This document shows, piece after piece, positions 47,150 through 59,700 of a stretch of DNA of 64,000 nucleotides. The notes beneath the pieces are model-generated. The model was not told where the DNA came from. It did not search any database and was given only the letters and a program-made list of their open reading frames with translations. Every line of letters begins with the position of its first letter. Positions within the stretch are counted from its first letter, which is position 1. A program made the position numbers and the translations under genes. The DNA is from Agelaius tricolor (taxonomy: Eukaryota > Chordata > Aves > Passeriformes > Icteridae), in the NCBI GenBank assembly GCA_023055355.1, contig JALJCS010000029.1, forward strand, positions 8,309,001 through 8,373,000. Direction: 5' to 3'.

Positions 47150-50100
47150 GGAAGGCATTTTGGAAATCTAGTGATAGTCTTTGTGTAATTTACCTCTTGC
47201 ATTGAACAGCTCAGGGACCAGCTTTCCACTTGATAGATTATTTTGACATATTTACTCATAGCTGTGTCTGTCTCAGCAGCATCCCCATAAAAACCTCAAA
47301 CTTTAAATTAATACGTGGGGACTGGGATTTTTCTTGCCTGCAGTTGAACAGTCTCTGAACACACTCTCCTCTCTCTGGCTTTTAGTTATATTTAGGTCTA
47401 AAAGCGTAACGACAAGGAAGCACTGAGTGCATGTGTTTTTTAGAGCCAAAATAGAGCTGGTTTTGCCCAGGGTCTGGTGCTGGGGAGCTGCCCCGGGCCA
47501 TCCTGACCAGCACGGTGTCAGCAGCGCTGCTGCTCTGCCCAGCTCGGGCACAGAGCGGGGCAGGGGCCTCGGGCAATTCCCCACAGCTTTGGTCTAATCT
47601 ATGGATGAAAGCAAGCCCATTATTTCACCTTGGTGGAACGTGGCAGTTATTAATAACCCCATTAAGAGCCGTGCCACTCGGCTCTGCTCAGGCGGGCGAT
47701 GCTGGAGTGATTGCTGGGAAGCGGGAGGGCTCCCCCAGCTTCCCCAGATAACAAGATGTTGTGCTGCTGAACATTGTTTTTCTGTTTGGGTAACGAGCAG
47801 CGCTCGGGGTGCTGTGGGTCAGATCAATAGCAGCTCTGGCCCCCTCCATCACCCCTGCGGAGGGCGGGCAAGGACAGCACTGAAGGATTTCTTACCAGGT
47901 TTTGAAACAAGTGCTTTTCCTTACACTCATGTTCATCACACGCCTCAGAGGGGGTTTGGGTTTATTTTTTATTTTGCAGAGAAGCTTTGCTCCCCTGGCT
48001 GTCCTGGGGGTGACACTGCGTGCTGGGGTCCCCCTGCCATGCAGCTCTGCCCTGGGGCCCTGGGCATGGGGCTGCCGGGCTCTGCCGGACCCACATTGCC
48101 TTGGTTTGCCTGTGGCACCAGATCAGCGTGTTCTGGCTGGTTTGTGTGGGCCTGCAGAGGCTGCAGGGTGCTCAGAGCCTGTCAGCCCTGGGGTGCTCAT
48201 GGAACTGCAGCTGCCCCCAGCTCATTGTTGGGTTGTGGGGGCTGCTGCTCGTGGGCTGCTCCTGGACGTGGGCAGAGGGGACATGTCAATGCAGAGCTCA
48301 GAGAAAGAGCCAGAAGCAGCTGGGAAGCCTGGGCAGCTCCTCCACAACTTCTGCAGGCCTGCACTTCTGTGCAGTGGGGCACACCAGGCACATTCAGGGG
48401 GGCAACCGGGCTGGAGCAGGGCTCGTGGCTCTTGGGCTGGGTGTGGGGCACAGCAGCCTCTCATTAGGAGCTTGGCAGGACTTGGTGTTCACTGCTTTTC
48501 TTTCAAAGGAAGAAAAAACAGAGCATTGCATCTTGGGGGTTTTGTTTGGGAGGAGAATACGAAGAATTGTAATTCTTTTTAAAGCCGGTGTTATATCTGC
48601 ATCCACGTAGACGTGCACCCGCTCCTTTATCTCACATGGGGATAATGATGCCTGGTTCCACACAGCCTGAATAATTCATCAGCATTCATAAACACTCAGT
48701 GCCCGGCCTGTGACGGCCTTCTCTGTGCAGTGGAGACAGTCCCAGGGAAATATGAGGAACAATCACATATCTTGGGTCATGGGTGGGTTCAGGGTTCAGT
48801 CCAAAGGCTGAGAGCTGCTGCCATGGCAGGGTTGGCAGCAGTGGCTGGGGGCTGCAGTGCTGGCTCTGCCCCTCTGCCCCACGGGCACAATCAGCCCCTC
48901 TGTCTGGACTGAGTTTCCCACTTTCTCATCAGCAGTTAATGTTTTGGTGTTTGTGCAGCCACTGAGTGATCCCAATGTCCCCAGAAAGCAGGTACAGGAC
49001 AGGGAACTGGGACAGGTGCTCCAGCCAGATGTGCTCTGCGCCACACCACGGGATTTGGGTCTCATTTCTCTTCTATCAGATAACTTTTCAAAACAAACCT
49101 CCATTTTATTTCCTGTAAACAGAGCGCTGCTCAGGTCCAGCTCTTTTCTCTTTGCAGAGAAGAAAATTGGCACATTTCCCCCTGCAAATACATTTATTGT
49201 GCAGTAAGGGATCAAAACACCATTTAATCCTGAAGATTAAAACCTTATGTTGTCGGGGGATTCCTACGTGGAGCACTTATTTCCTTTACACTTGTTTTCT
49301 TTCTTTCCTGATGGATACAGCTGTCTGTTCTCTTGTCACCAGCCAGACCCCTCATAGCTGTGCCAGGGCTATTACTCCATCACGTTGCCACTCTGCAGAA
49401 AGCAGGTATTAAGCAAAACAGCATTCTCAGAAGCAGAAACCGCTATTGTTAGCAAAACAATACCTGCAAAACAATTTCCTCCAGGCTGCAGCCTGGCTGC
49501 TCCCAGCAGCTGGATGGGAGGGTGCTGTGTGCACTGGTGTCACTGGTGCTGCTCCTGAGCCCGGCGCGGGGCCCCCTCCTGCAGGAGGGCAGAGGGAGCT
49601 GGAGCAGCTCCGTGCCCTTGCACAGGTGCAGGATGCTTTCCCCACCATGGGCACTTTGGAGGCCGCTTTGCTGCTGTCCAGAATTTATCTGAAATCAGGC
49701 ACAAACCGCTGGTTGGTGTCCCCTAGTACCCCTGAATGTTTCTGTGCATCAAACCTGGGCAGGGAAAAAGGAAAGACAGTGTGTAGTACGGGGAAAGGTG
49801 GAATTTGTTGGGCAATATTTTCCTGACTGCAACAGCAGAGAATGCTGAGCCTCACAGTAAACAAGCCCAGGTTCCTGGGGTGGCAGAACGCCAGACCTGG
49901 AGATTCACTGCTCGTTTTTTCAACAACAACAATTAGCTTCTCCAGCTAATGAGGGGTTTCATAAGCAACCATGAATAATCGTGCTTAGGGACTCTTGGCA
50001 AAAATCGGTGTTTTGACTCAGCCAGCCACATCTCTCTGAAATCCAAGCAGAGGCTCCTCACACAGCAGCTTGGGGGGTTGTGAGGGGCATCTCCAAAGGG

Positions 50101-50963
50101 TCCCTGGAGGAAGCAATGATCCAGCTCTGCAGGGGCAGTCGGGGCTATTGGAATACGATGGCAGCACTGGGAGATGTGGAGAGACCCTTGGACTGCATCG
50201 ATGGGAAGGGGAAGGACATCAATTCTACCTCTTTGAATTAATGAACTCCACTCTGAAACCTGCAGCCTGGTTAAAAGCTGTATGGATTTCACCCCCTTGC
50301 TGCTCAAAGAGGATTCCTGTGCTCCTGGGTGCTTCCCAGGGCTGAGGGGTTCCCTCTGCATCCCTCCCTGTGCCCGCAGGGCCAGGCTCCCTGCACGCTG
50401 CTGCTCTGAGGGGAGGCTCAGCAATGTTCCCCAGCTTTGCCAGGGAAGTGTCTCCCTCTGAAGGGGCTCCTTGCCCCCATGTCCTGGAGCCCCTCTGAGC
50501 CCCTGGCAGGGCGGGCTCAGAGCGCTGCCCACTGCAGGGGTGAGCACAGGGACACTGCCCCAGTCTGGGCTGGTCACACAAGCTGGACACAGAGCCCAAC
50601 TCCTGCTGAAGCCTTGCTTTGCCAGCTCTGATCTTCAGCCTCTTCCTAAGCATGAGGCAGGCTCAGCTTTCCAATTTTAATTTTATTCATACAGCTGCTA
50701 TTACTCCATCTGGATCACACGGGATGAATACTAATGGCCCTCTGGATTGTTTTAAGTGCAGATCTGAACCAGATACTTGCCTTCATTTTGTCAGGAGCTG
50801 TAGCATCACACTGAGATTTGTGGAGTTTCCTCCTAATGGATCCCTCCTGGTGCCAGCATCAGACGTGGTGTTTGTGTGTGGGTGAGGGCAGAGGGAACCT
50901 GCCAGAGCCAGAAAGGGAGACGTGGGCAACCTTCCCTCGGCACTGGAATGTATATTCACTTTA

Positions 50964-50997
<34 letters not shown>
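50964..50997. repeat. (TG)n(AT)n compound microsatellite
   Basis: About eight TG units followed by about eight AT units, then AAATAAATAC. Compound TG/TA repeats are prone to length change. Confidence 0.9.
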
Positions 50998-51510
50998 AAT
51001 AAATACATGTAGGCTGCCCTAGGCGGGGACTCCCCAGGGAATTCTCCCCCTGCAGTGAGGTCCTGGCTCCCCCCAGGGGCCCAGCAGCTGCCCTGGCCCA
51101 TCTGTGATTCTGCTGCTTGAGAGGATGCCCCAGGTCTGCTCTGAGGGCACTCCAACCTTCCGCTGCATCCGAGGTGGGAATTATTCCATTTAGCAAAGAG
51201 GATTAATGTTTCATAACAAAGGGTAATTTATTCAATTGTATGCAAAAAAGGTAGCGGTAACGCACGTACGAGGCTCGCTTTATTTCTGGCTATTGTAGTG
51301 GAAGTTTAAATCCTGTGAAAGCATTGGTAACGCCGTGGTGCACCTCTGGGGAGAGCTTGACCAGCCCCAGCTGGCTTGGATTGGATTGCCTTCATTGACT
51401 GCACTTGACTGTGACACAGGGGGCACCTGGCAGGGTGGCAGGGTGTGCACAGGGTGTGCTCGGGAGCAGAGGGTGAAGTGCTGATGTCCCACAGAGAGCA
51501 CCACAACCTC

Positions 51511-51876
51511 CCACCCCATCCCATCCCATCCCATCCCATCCCATCCCATCCCATCCCATCCCATCCCATCCCATCCCCATCCCATCCCATCCCACCCCAC
51601 CCCATCCCACCCCATCCCATCCCATCCCATCCCATCCCATCCCCATCCCATCCCATCCCATCCCATTATCCCATCCCATCCCATTATCCCATCCCATCCC
51701 ATCCCATCCCATCCCATCCCATTATCCCATCCCATCCCATCCCATCCCATCCCCATCCCATCCCATCCCATCCCATCCATCCCATTCCCTCCCATCCCAT
51801 CCCATCCCATCCCATCCCATCCCATCCCATCCTATCCCATCCCCATCCCACCCCATCCCACCCCACCCCATCCCAC
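51511..51876. repeat. (CCCAT) pentanucleotide array, about 70 units
   Basis: A 366-bp block of CCCAT/CATCC repeats with occasional CCCAC, CCCCAT and CCCATTAT variants. The complementary strand is (ATGGG)n, with G-triplets separated by two bases along its length, an ideal G-quadruplex arrangement. Long ORFs of the MGWDG type in several minus-strand frames are artefacts. It is the longest simple repeat in the window. Confidence 0.97.
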
Positions 51877-54692
51877 AAGGGACCCTTGAGGTGAGCCACG
51901 GGGAGCTGCTCCTTCTGCAGCCCCATGCCCCAGCAGCTGCCGTGCACATCCCTGCTCCTGGTTTAATCTCCTCTCGCATCCCTGCAGAAGGAAGGAAGGC
52001 TGGAGAGCAAGGAGGGACCCTGACCCACAGCATGGCTGAGTCCAGACTGTCCCCATTCCTCTGGGGCAGTAGCAGCTGTGTTGCTGCAGCTATTATGGGT
52101 TTGGAAAGGAGCATGGGCAAATTAGGAACATGTAGGAAAAGCTAAAATTGTCCACTGGATGAAATTACGGGGAAAAGCAGACGGACTCTTGGGAGACAAA
52201 ATCCATCTTGTACTTGAAATCTTCCCTTTGCCCCCACCATCTCAGCAGTCCTACAGGCAGGCTCTAACAGACAGTGAGGAGCAGGAGGCCCTGAATGAAC
52301 ACAGCTGGTTCTTATTGCTTATCCAGAGCAGAATGAAGGCAGTGAACCCCATCCCAGCCCCGTGCAGGGCTCTGTGGGGCCGAGCTCCTGCTGTAGATGG
52401 TTCTGCATGGCACTGATGGCATCGCACATCTCTGCAGCACCTCAGGAGCTATTTACAGCATCCCCAGATCTTTGTGTGGCATGAACTCTTGAAATAGGCA
52501 ACCAGTGAGAGCTTTTACCTTCCAGAGAGACTATAAAGCCTCCGTATCTGCCTTGATCCAGCCCTGGGGATTTGCATTAATTACCTCTTCCCCCGGTGAC
52601 TTTCAGCTCCGGGCTGAATCTGCGGCGAGGGCACCTGCAGCACACACAGCCCTGACACCGAGCCTGTCACAGGAACAGAGAGCAGCACGCTGGCACAGGG
52701 GACTCCAGACAGAGCAGCAAATCCTCCAGCGCTGCCCCATCACCACACTCACGGCAGGTCAGCAAACTGAGCCACAGCAAGAGGCTCAAGAGGTTACTCC
52801 TGACAGAAAATAAGCTTTGAACAAAATAAGTCACTGTGCCATGTTGCTGGCTGCTGTTTTGGCCAAAGATAAAAACAGAGGTGTGAAAGCACTTTTATTT
52901 CCTTCCCTTGCCCACCTGCCAATTCTGTTTTCACCAAAAGAATCTCCCTTGGGCTAACTAAATTGTCACAGTTGCGTTCACAGGGAATTTCTAAGAAAGG
53001 ATTTATGAGGAAAACCTTGAAAGTCCCTTTGCTGAAGGGACAAGAGGGCTCCTTCCCCAGCAGGCTCCAGCCTGTGGCTTCCCAGGGAGTCCTGCTCCTG
53101 CTGCCCTGGCAAGCAGGGCTCCAGCTTATGTCATTTCTTGTGTTCCAAACCCTGCCTCTCTGCCAAGCTCCCCAGGAGCTGCTGCTCATCCGCCTCGCTG
53201 CAGGGCTGTGTGGCACCAGGGCTCTTCACACTGTTTCTGGAGGAAGGGCTCTGTGGGGACACAGCCCTCATCCCTGCTCCACTGGCCGTGGCATCAAAGA
53301 GAATAGCAGATAAATTGTGGCTGGAGACGATGAAGGGGAGGGAGCCTCTGGGATTTGCTCTGCTTCAGGACTGTGCCATGCAGTCATTAATGATCTAGAG
53401 AAGCAATAAGCTGTGAAGGAACAGAATTTGCAATGACACACAGCTGTGTCAAGTAGGCAAGTGTAAAGAAGCTGGAGAAATTTTAAGGACATCTACCAGT
53501 AGCTGGTGAGCGAGTGCCTGGCTCGGAGATGATGTTTGCCTTGCCCAACACAAAATGATGAACAGAGACTGCAATTACCTGAGGTGTTGTCAAGAATGTC
53601 TGTGCCCTGATTAGCCCTGTCAGTTTAGAAAGATGATACACAGAGGAAACCCTGCACCCATATCCAAAAAGCCAAGAAATCCAGTTCCCTCCAAAGTGTA
53701 CAGCAGGGAAGATCCAGCCTTGGAAACAGGAGGTTCTAATGCTCACCTGAGCATCAGTGTTTAGTTCTGAGACACCTCAGAGAAGACATAGGAGAAATAA
53801 AAATTATAGCAAAGCTTTCCTGAATAAGATGAAACTCCCTGGGATTGGAATTGGGGATTTCAAAGTACTTAGCAGAGATCACACAAGAAATCTGGGGTGC
53901 TCTGGCCCCAAGCAGGCTCCTCACAAGCCGAGGGCTCAGCCCTGCTGATGGCATCCTGGGGCAGGGGATGGCAAGGAGGGGTAATTCTCCAAGCCCAGCA
54001 CTGCTCCACTTTTCCCCCTTAAGAGCAGAAGTGATTAGAGTGAAACTTTGACTTGATGAGCGATCGTAGTCGCGGTGGCAGCTGAGTGTAGCCCCTTCAT
54101 TTTCTTGGTTTGTCTTTAAAAGAACATTGGCAGCATTTCATCCCAATTTAATGCTCAAGCTCTCTGTTCCATATTCATTCCTCTCTCCCTTCTTCCCCTC
54201 CCTCATGCTTAAAAGAATCAAGCTATTGTTTTATTTTTGTTCACGTGTACAAAGCAGGGACTGGTGAGGTGGCTGTTCCTCTCGGTACATGTCACCCGGG
54301 GGACACCGGCTGTGCTCCGCCACAGAGGGAGCAGGGACAAAGCTGCAGCAAGCCCTAATTACAGGATAATGTGCAAAAGCAGCACCGTATTTCTTTCCCC
54401 GAGGTTCCAGCTCAGTGGAGTCCTTTACTCCTCGGGCTCTGATGCGTTGGAAGCTTATTCAGCATTATTTCTGTTAATTAGTGGCATTAGAGCAGTTTCA
54501 GGAAACCCTGGATGAGCTCAGAGCTGTTGCTGCTGAACAATTTATTGCCACCTTTCTTCCTCCCAGGGCTCCAGGCCAGGGCCCGTGCTCTGTAGGCAGA
54601 AAACACAAGAGAGCCCCAAGGCACAACGTTCCAGGCTGGAGAGGGCAGGAGGGAGCACTGAGGGGAGGGCAGCCCAAAGCAGGGGCACTGAC
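51877..54692. other. Intergenic DNA with a CR1-like fossil, no gene seen
   Basis: No coding gene is recognised. It contains the CR1-like fragment near 53.4 kb and an AT-rich, CpG-retaining stretch at 54030-54490 (GATGAGCGATCGTAGTCGCGG near 54055) that might be regulatory. Confidence 0.65.
53375..53460 (+). mobile_element. Degenerate CR1-like LINE fragment (reverse transcriptase region)
   Basis: The stretch CATTAATGATCTAGA, then about 40 bases later TTTGCAATGACACACAGCTGTG, resembles the reverse-transcriptase segment of avian CR1 elements that encodes INDLDEG...KFADDTKL. One base is missing within the FADD codons and stops interrupt the frame, so it is a dead fossil. Neither end of the element could be placed. 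CR1 is the main LINE family of birds. The match is from memory and short. Confidence 0.4.
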
Positions 54693-55117
54693 GTGCAGGT
54701 CATCTGTGCCACCCATGTCACCAACGTGCAAATCATCTGTGCCACCCGTGTCACCAGTGTGCAAATCAACTGTGCCACCTGTGTCACCAGTGTGCAAATC
54801 ATCTGTGCCACCCGTGTCACCAGTGTGCAAATCAACTGTGCCACCCGTGTCACCAACGTGCAAGACATCTGTGCCACCCGTGTCACCAGTGTGCAAATCA
54901 ACTGTGCCACCTGTGTCACCAGTGTGCAAATCATCTGTGCCACCTGTGTCACCAGTGTGCAAATCAACTGTGCCACCCGTGTCACCAGTGTGCAAGTCAT
55001 CTGTGCCACCCGTGTCACCAACCTGCAGGTCATCTGTGCCACCCGTGTCACCTCTGGTGCAAGCCACCTGTGCCACCCGTGTCACCTCTGGTGCAAGCCA
55101 CCTGTGCCACCCGTGTC
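54693..55117. repeat. Minisatellite, 13 copies of a 33-bp unit
   Basis: Thirteen tandem units of a 33-bp consensus beginning GTGCAAATCATCTGTGCCAC. Units with ATCATC and ATCAAC tend to alternate, suggesting a 66-bp higher-order unit. The last two copies have the variant TCTGGTGCAAGCCACC. Because 33 is a multiple of 3 and the unit lacks stops in several frames, ORFs of 170-263 codons occur in four frames at once, for example an 11-residue CKSSVPPVSPV repeat on + and DTGGTDDLHTG on -. Confidence 0.95.
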
Positions 55118-55638
55118 CCTGCTCATCCCCGGACAGGGGGCGAGGCCCCTGCCATCCCCTCTGTGCCTCCCACTCACCTGAGCCCCTCGGGGAGCTGAGC
55201 TCTGCTGGTGCCCACCCTGCAGCTCCTTTTCCTCTGCTCACTGAGCCCTGGCGGTATCGACCCTGGCACTAAATCACCTCCCACCTTCCCTCTGCCTTGC
55301 AAACACCGGGCAAAATATTTATAGCAGGGATCTGCAAGCTCCCAGCTCCTGCTGGGGATGCAGCTCACGTGCCACGTATTCCAACAACAAGGACTTATTA
55401 AATAATAACTGACATTTACCTAGCTGCCTCTTGTCCTCAGGGCCCCCAGGACTTGGCAAACTTTAATTAATAGTTGTTTTAATAGTTAAATAACCTTTAT
55501 AACTGCATTTCATTTATTCCAGGCCCATCAGAAATAAAGTCATAATGATCTGAGTCAAGCGATAAAACACAACATCTGGTTTAATGTTTGTAGGTTATTT
55601 AATGAACTGAGGAACCTGGCAGAAGAGCTAGATATTTA

Positions 55639-55656
55639 TTTCTTCTTCTTCTTCTT
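55639..55656. repeat. (TTC) trinucleotide microsatellite
   Basis: Six TTC/TCT units; minor. Confidence 0.75.
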
Positions 55657-56139
55657 GAAAGAAATGGGGGTTGTAGTGAGATTGAAGCTGGCCCAGTGTT
55701 TTTTCCAGCAGCAGGTTCAGCTGCAGGACCCCATGTGCCCATCTCGTGGGAACAGGGTGCCAGGGCATGACCACAGACAGAACACCACTGATTTATCTGG
55801 GGGTGCACTCTCTCCATCTGTTTTCACATGGCCCTGGGCACAGGATAAGCAGTTCCAACACAGCACACGCTTCACTGGCCATGGAGTTCCTGTGTCTGCA
55901 GAATTCAGGGCAAGGCTGGCATTTGTCCCAGAGCATCCTTCCCCAGAGCGGGTTCCAGGACAGGCAGTGCCACCTCCAGAGGCTTCTGCAGCCTGCTCCA
56001 GAGGGCTGACCAGCCCCTCACACCTGAGCCCCTGATGTGGCTCCCACCTCCTGCCCTCTGAGGTGCAGCAGGCCCTGTCCCCTGTCCCAGCTCTGCCTCC
56101 TCCCTGCAGCTCGGTGTTACCTGCTCTCCCTCAACTTGT

Positions 56140-56760
56140 GACACGTTTCCTCTTCTTTCTCCGCAGCCTGTTACGAGTATCCTGACTAATGTTGCTTAAC
56201 GCAGCTCACTCTGTGGATCCCAGAGCACCGTCTGCACAATAAAATGAGATTCCTCGGGCATATTTTGGGTACTCGTGCTCCCCCCGCAATGTTACCTATT
56301 AATTGCACAGAGAAAATATTCCAGAAACTTACTTGTGCCCTTGAGCTACATTCATGTTTATTTCCATAACTCTTTGATACAATATTTGTCTTTGCCTGAC
56401 TTAGTTTGCCAAAAGGAAAGGGAGAAGGAGGAGAAGCATATGAGGGATTTGGATTGCCTCACATCTGCCTTTCTTTAAGCAGCCCATATGGGAAAACATA
56501 TTCTTCTGCACAGAATTTGTTAAAGGTTTCATAAAACGCATTGCGTACACATTTAGCACAGAACCCAGCAATATTTATATTTAAAATGGGTCCAAACAGA
56601 TCCATTTGGAGAGCGTTTGGAAGATGTAGGGTGGCAGTGCACATTGCGAATGTAATAGTCTCGTTAGCTGGCTCAGCTTATGGGATCTGCTCTGGGAGCT
56701 GGTGGGAGAAGCAGCTCCCACTGTGGTAAGTGTAAAAATCATAATGTATGCAATGCTGCG
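56140..56760. promoter_or_regulatory. Possible conserved regulatory element
   Basis: About 600 bases of AT-rich, high-complexity DNA retain CpGs (GTTACGAG, TTAACGCAG, AACGCATTGCGTACAC, CATTGCGAATG). It contains a perfect 10-bp palindrome CCCATATGGG (56483-56492) and a CCTATTAATTGC homeodomain-like site (56294-56305). No ORF or repeat explains it. Conservation is not testable here. Confidence 0.3.
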
Positions 56761-59700
56761 AGCACATTTCATCTGTGACGCTCCGAAGAGGCGACTTTAT
56801 CCATGCTCCCCTTTCAGACAGAGCAGCTGAGTAAACGGGAGCTGACCCGAGTGGACGCTCCATCCATTTCCCTGGTGTCGGTGTAAATCACAAGAGGCAG
56901 CCTGCAGCCCCTCGCTCCTGCTGGTGCACAGCCACTCACTGATCATCCCACCCAGCTCCCCGCAGTAATTCATGGAATTGAGGTTTCACAGGCTGTCCAG
57001 AACCGATCAGCCCCGTGGGCAGAGGGACGAGAGGCAGACCCAGCCCCCTGGACCAAGGGTGCACCCAGTGCAGCTCCTGCAGGGCCAGAGCGTGTGGGGA
57101 GCGCTGGGAGGGAGCACGGGCTGATCCCAAAGAGCAGATCGTGGGTGTCTGTGCCGTGATTCCAGCTGGGATTGGCCCAGTTATGGTTTATTTTATAGGG
57201 ATGAGATTTAAAACCACGTTGGTCTCTCCACACGCCCTGCGCAGGATGTTCCCTGCTCCCAAGCAAGGCTGGGGTGTGAGGTCCTGCCCGTAGCAGCAGC
57301 AGCAGAGGCTGACAAGCACTAATCACGTCCCATTAGCTCTTTCAGCCTTGGCTGGGTTTGGTTTGTCTGAATCTTTATTAGCCGAGCTTGAATTGGCAGC
57401 AGGGCCATGTGTGATGCAGCAGCCCTGCGAGGCGGTGCCGTTCAGGCCATCCCGCGCACGGCCCTGCCTGCCTGCAGCTGATTTCATTTCGCCTTGGCAA
57501 TCTTCTGCTATGCACTTAAGTAAACAAAGATCAAGCTACTCACAGCCTTAATTAGGCTGCACATAAATAAGAGATTACTGGATTAGCCAGGAGGATACGT
57601 GGGAGAGTAACAATCACAGCAGGCAAACCGCGCTTGCAGCGTTTCCCTTGCCGCGCTTCCCTGCGGATCTCCCCTGGCCCTCCCCACCCCGAGCTGCTTT
57701 TCTGCTCTCTGGCTGCTGTGAGCACTGCAGGGATGCAGGCTGTGGGTGGGGAGGCAGAGGAGGGAGGCTGGATCGCTCACCCAGGACCTGCAGCACCCAG
57801 CACCTCGTGTTCTGCTCCACCAGGGCCTGGTGGCCAAAGCTGAGCTTGACCGGCTCATGGCAAGTCTTGGGGAAGGGGAAATCTCTGCTGCGTGCACCCA
57901 AAGGGTCTCATTCTGAGTCTGGTTCCCTGGGCATGGTGCAGCATGGAGGGATGAGGCAGGGAACATCCCAGCTCTCCCCCAGAGCTGCTGCTCTGGGCTG
58001 CCTCGTTTCCCTCTCGCTCCAGCAGAGGGTCGTGGGGAGACGTTCCCAAAAGGCATAAAATATTACCAGAAGATGCTTTTTCAGCCAAGGTGCTGACACA
58101 GCACCATCCATGTTTCTTAACCAGGAGCGATGTCTGAGTTATCTCAACCTAGAGCCTGAAATATACATTATAAGCTGTGTCTTTCTGTGCTTTATTTGGG
58201 CTGTAAAGTGATATCTTATTATTTCTCCCTCCTGGGCATCCTTTAATGAATCTAGATTTGAAAGTGAAATATTTATTGTATTTCGGGAGTTTAAGCATGG
58301 AAGGAGAGGAGGAGGAATATGCAAATTTGCCAGAAAGCATTAAAAAAGGTCTTTACTAAGAAAAGAAGGTGCAAGCATGAATCTATTGAGCCTCAGAATA
58401 GATCTCTCAAAAAGTACTGTAATGGGGATGTGGGGAGCAGGACTCCCCCAGGAGCTACCCCATTCTAGCTCCTCTCAAACACTTTGGGAACAGGAAGTTA
58501 GACCTGGAGTTAGAAATATGTCTCATTGTTCTTAGTCCTCAACCTGGCCACTGCAGTCCTTTGGAAAGACACAGAAGAAAATATTTTTCTGCAAATAAAC
58601 CAGAAACAAAGCAATAAAGCCAAGTGTATTGGCACAGGTAAATGCAGATTTCATGCAAAAGTTGCCAGAGCCTCAGCTTCATTGGAATCCACACATTTGT
58701 TTTAAAAAAGAATTATTCTGCCATCTTCCACAGCCAAAATGAAGAAAGCTGTTAATGGGTTATGGTTCTGTAACTTCAGACCATTGTGGTGTTAGTATTT
58801 CATGGAGCAGAGACAGAGTACCTCGTATGGGAACAGCACCGTTGGCTTCAGCTGTTGCAAACAATATGGGGCAGAAATAATTGAACTAAAAAGAAATTAC
58901 AGCTATTTGTGGCAACTCTGCTTCATGGAGAGGAGGCTGCAGGTGCCGAGTCAGGCATGTGCTTTAAAAAATCAGGATAAATATCACTGAGTTTGATGCT
59001 GGAGAGATTTTTGGTGGAGAGGGAGCTGCTCTGTCAGCATTATATACAGGCAGGGAGGATGGAGGAGGAGGCCTCGCCTGTATGGGGAATTGTGCTGGGT
59101 TCAGGCGGGCTGGTATGAATCTCTGTTTGTGCTTTTAAGTCTCAGATGTATCATGCAGCCACCGCAGCTTAACAAGTTGCTGTTTGTCAGCTGTGCTGTA
59201 AGTCACCGTGGGCGTGCTCGGCACCCAGCTCGGGGATGCCATAAAACTCGGCAGATTGTGCCTTTCATCTGTTCTTATTCCAGTTCTTTTAGCTTAAACT
59301 AGTTCCTAATCATTACAAAAACCCCAAACGAGGCTTGTTTCCAACAAAACAGCCATCTGGGCAGTTTTCTTGCATCTTCACGGAGTTGTGCTGGGAGTTG
59401 CATTGCCCTGGCACTCGCCCGTGCCCCAGCCCTTCCTCTCTCACTCTCCCCTTCTCTCTCTGCAGCTCTGGGGACACCCCAGCCTCGGGGACAGCATGGT
59501 GGCTTTGGGTCAGAGCCAGGCTGGCACCACCTGCACCCCTCCATGGCCTTGGTCATCTCATCTTTGGGCAGGAGATGGAGAGCAGGAAGGGATGCAGCAG
59601 CAGGATGGAAATGTTTCAGCCCTGCTGGGCTGCAGCGTGGCAATATTTCATTCTGAAACAGATTTTTCACTGGAAATTTGTTAAATGGTGGATGTCAGCT

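Larger units (their letters stand above)
44169..51510. other. Intergenic DNA, no gene seen
   Basis: Mixed DNA with a pyrimidine tract at 47103-47149 and a TG/AT microsatellite near 50970. ORFs of up to 288 codons (47601-48467 on +) lie in GC-rich, stop-poor DNA, overlap other open frames and have no domain-like features. I do not regard them as genes. Confidence 0.65.

Noticed and set aside
47601..48467. 288-codon plus-strand ORF
   Set aside because: It lies in GC-rich, stop-poor DNA, overlaps another long ORF in a different frame and has no domain, signal peptide or splice context that I recognise.
51280..51825. 181-codon minus-strand ORF of MGWDG repeats
   Set aside because: A translation of the (ATGGG) simple repeat; several frames are open at once.
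55131..55150. CTCF-like core (CAGGGGGCG)
   Set aside because: Only the core matches and it lies beside a minisatellite, so it is too weak to report as a site.
54481..55272. 263-codon ORF with an 11-residue repeat (CKSSVPPVSPV type)
   Set aside because: It is produced by a 33-bp minisatellite. Comparable ORFs are open in other frames and on the other strand, and no start context or domain supports translation.
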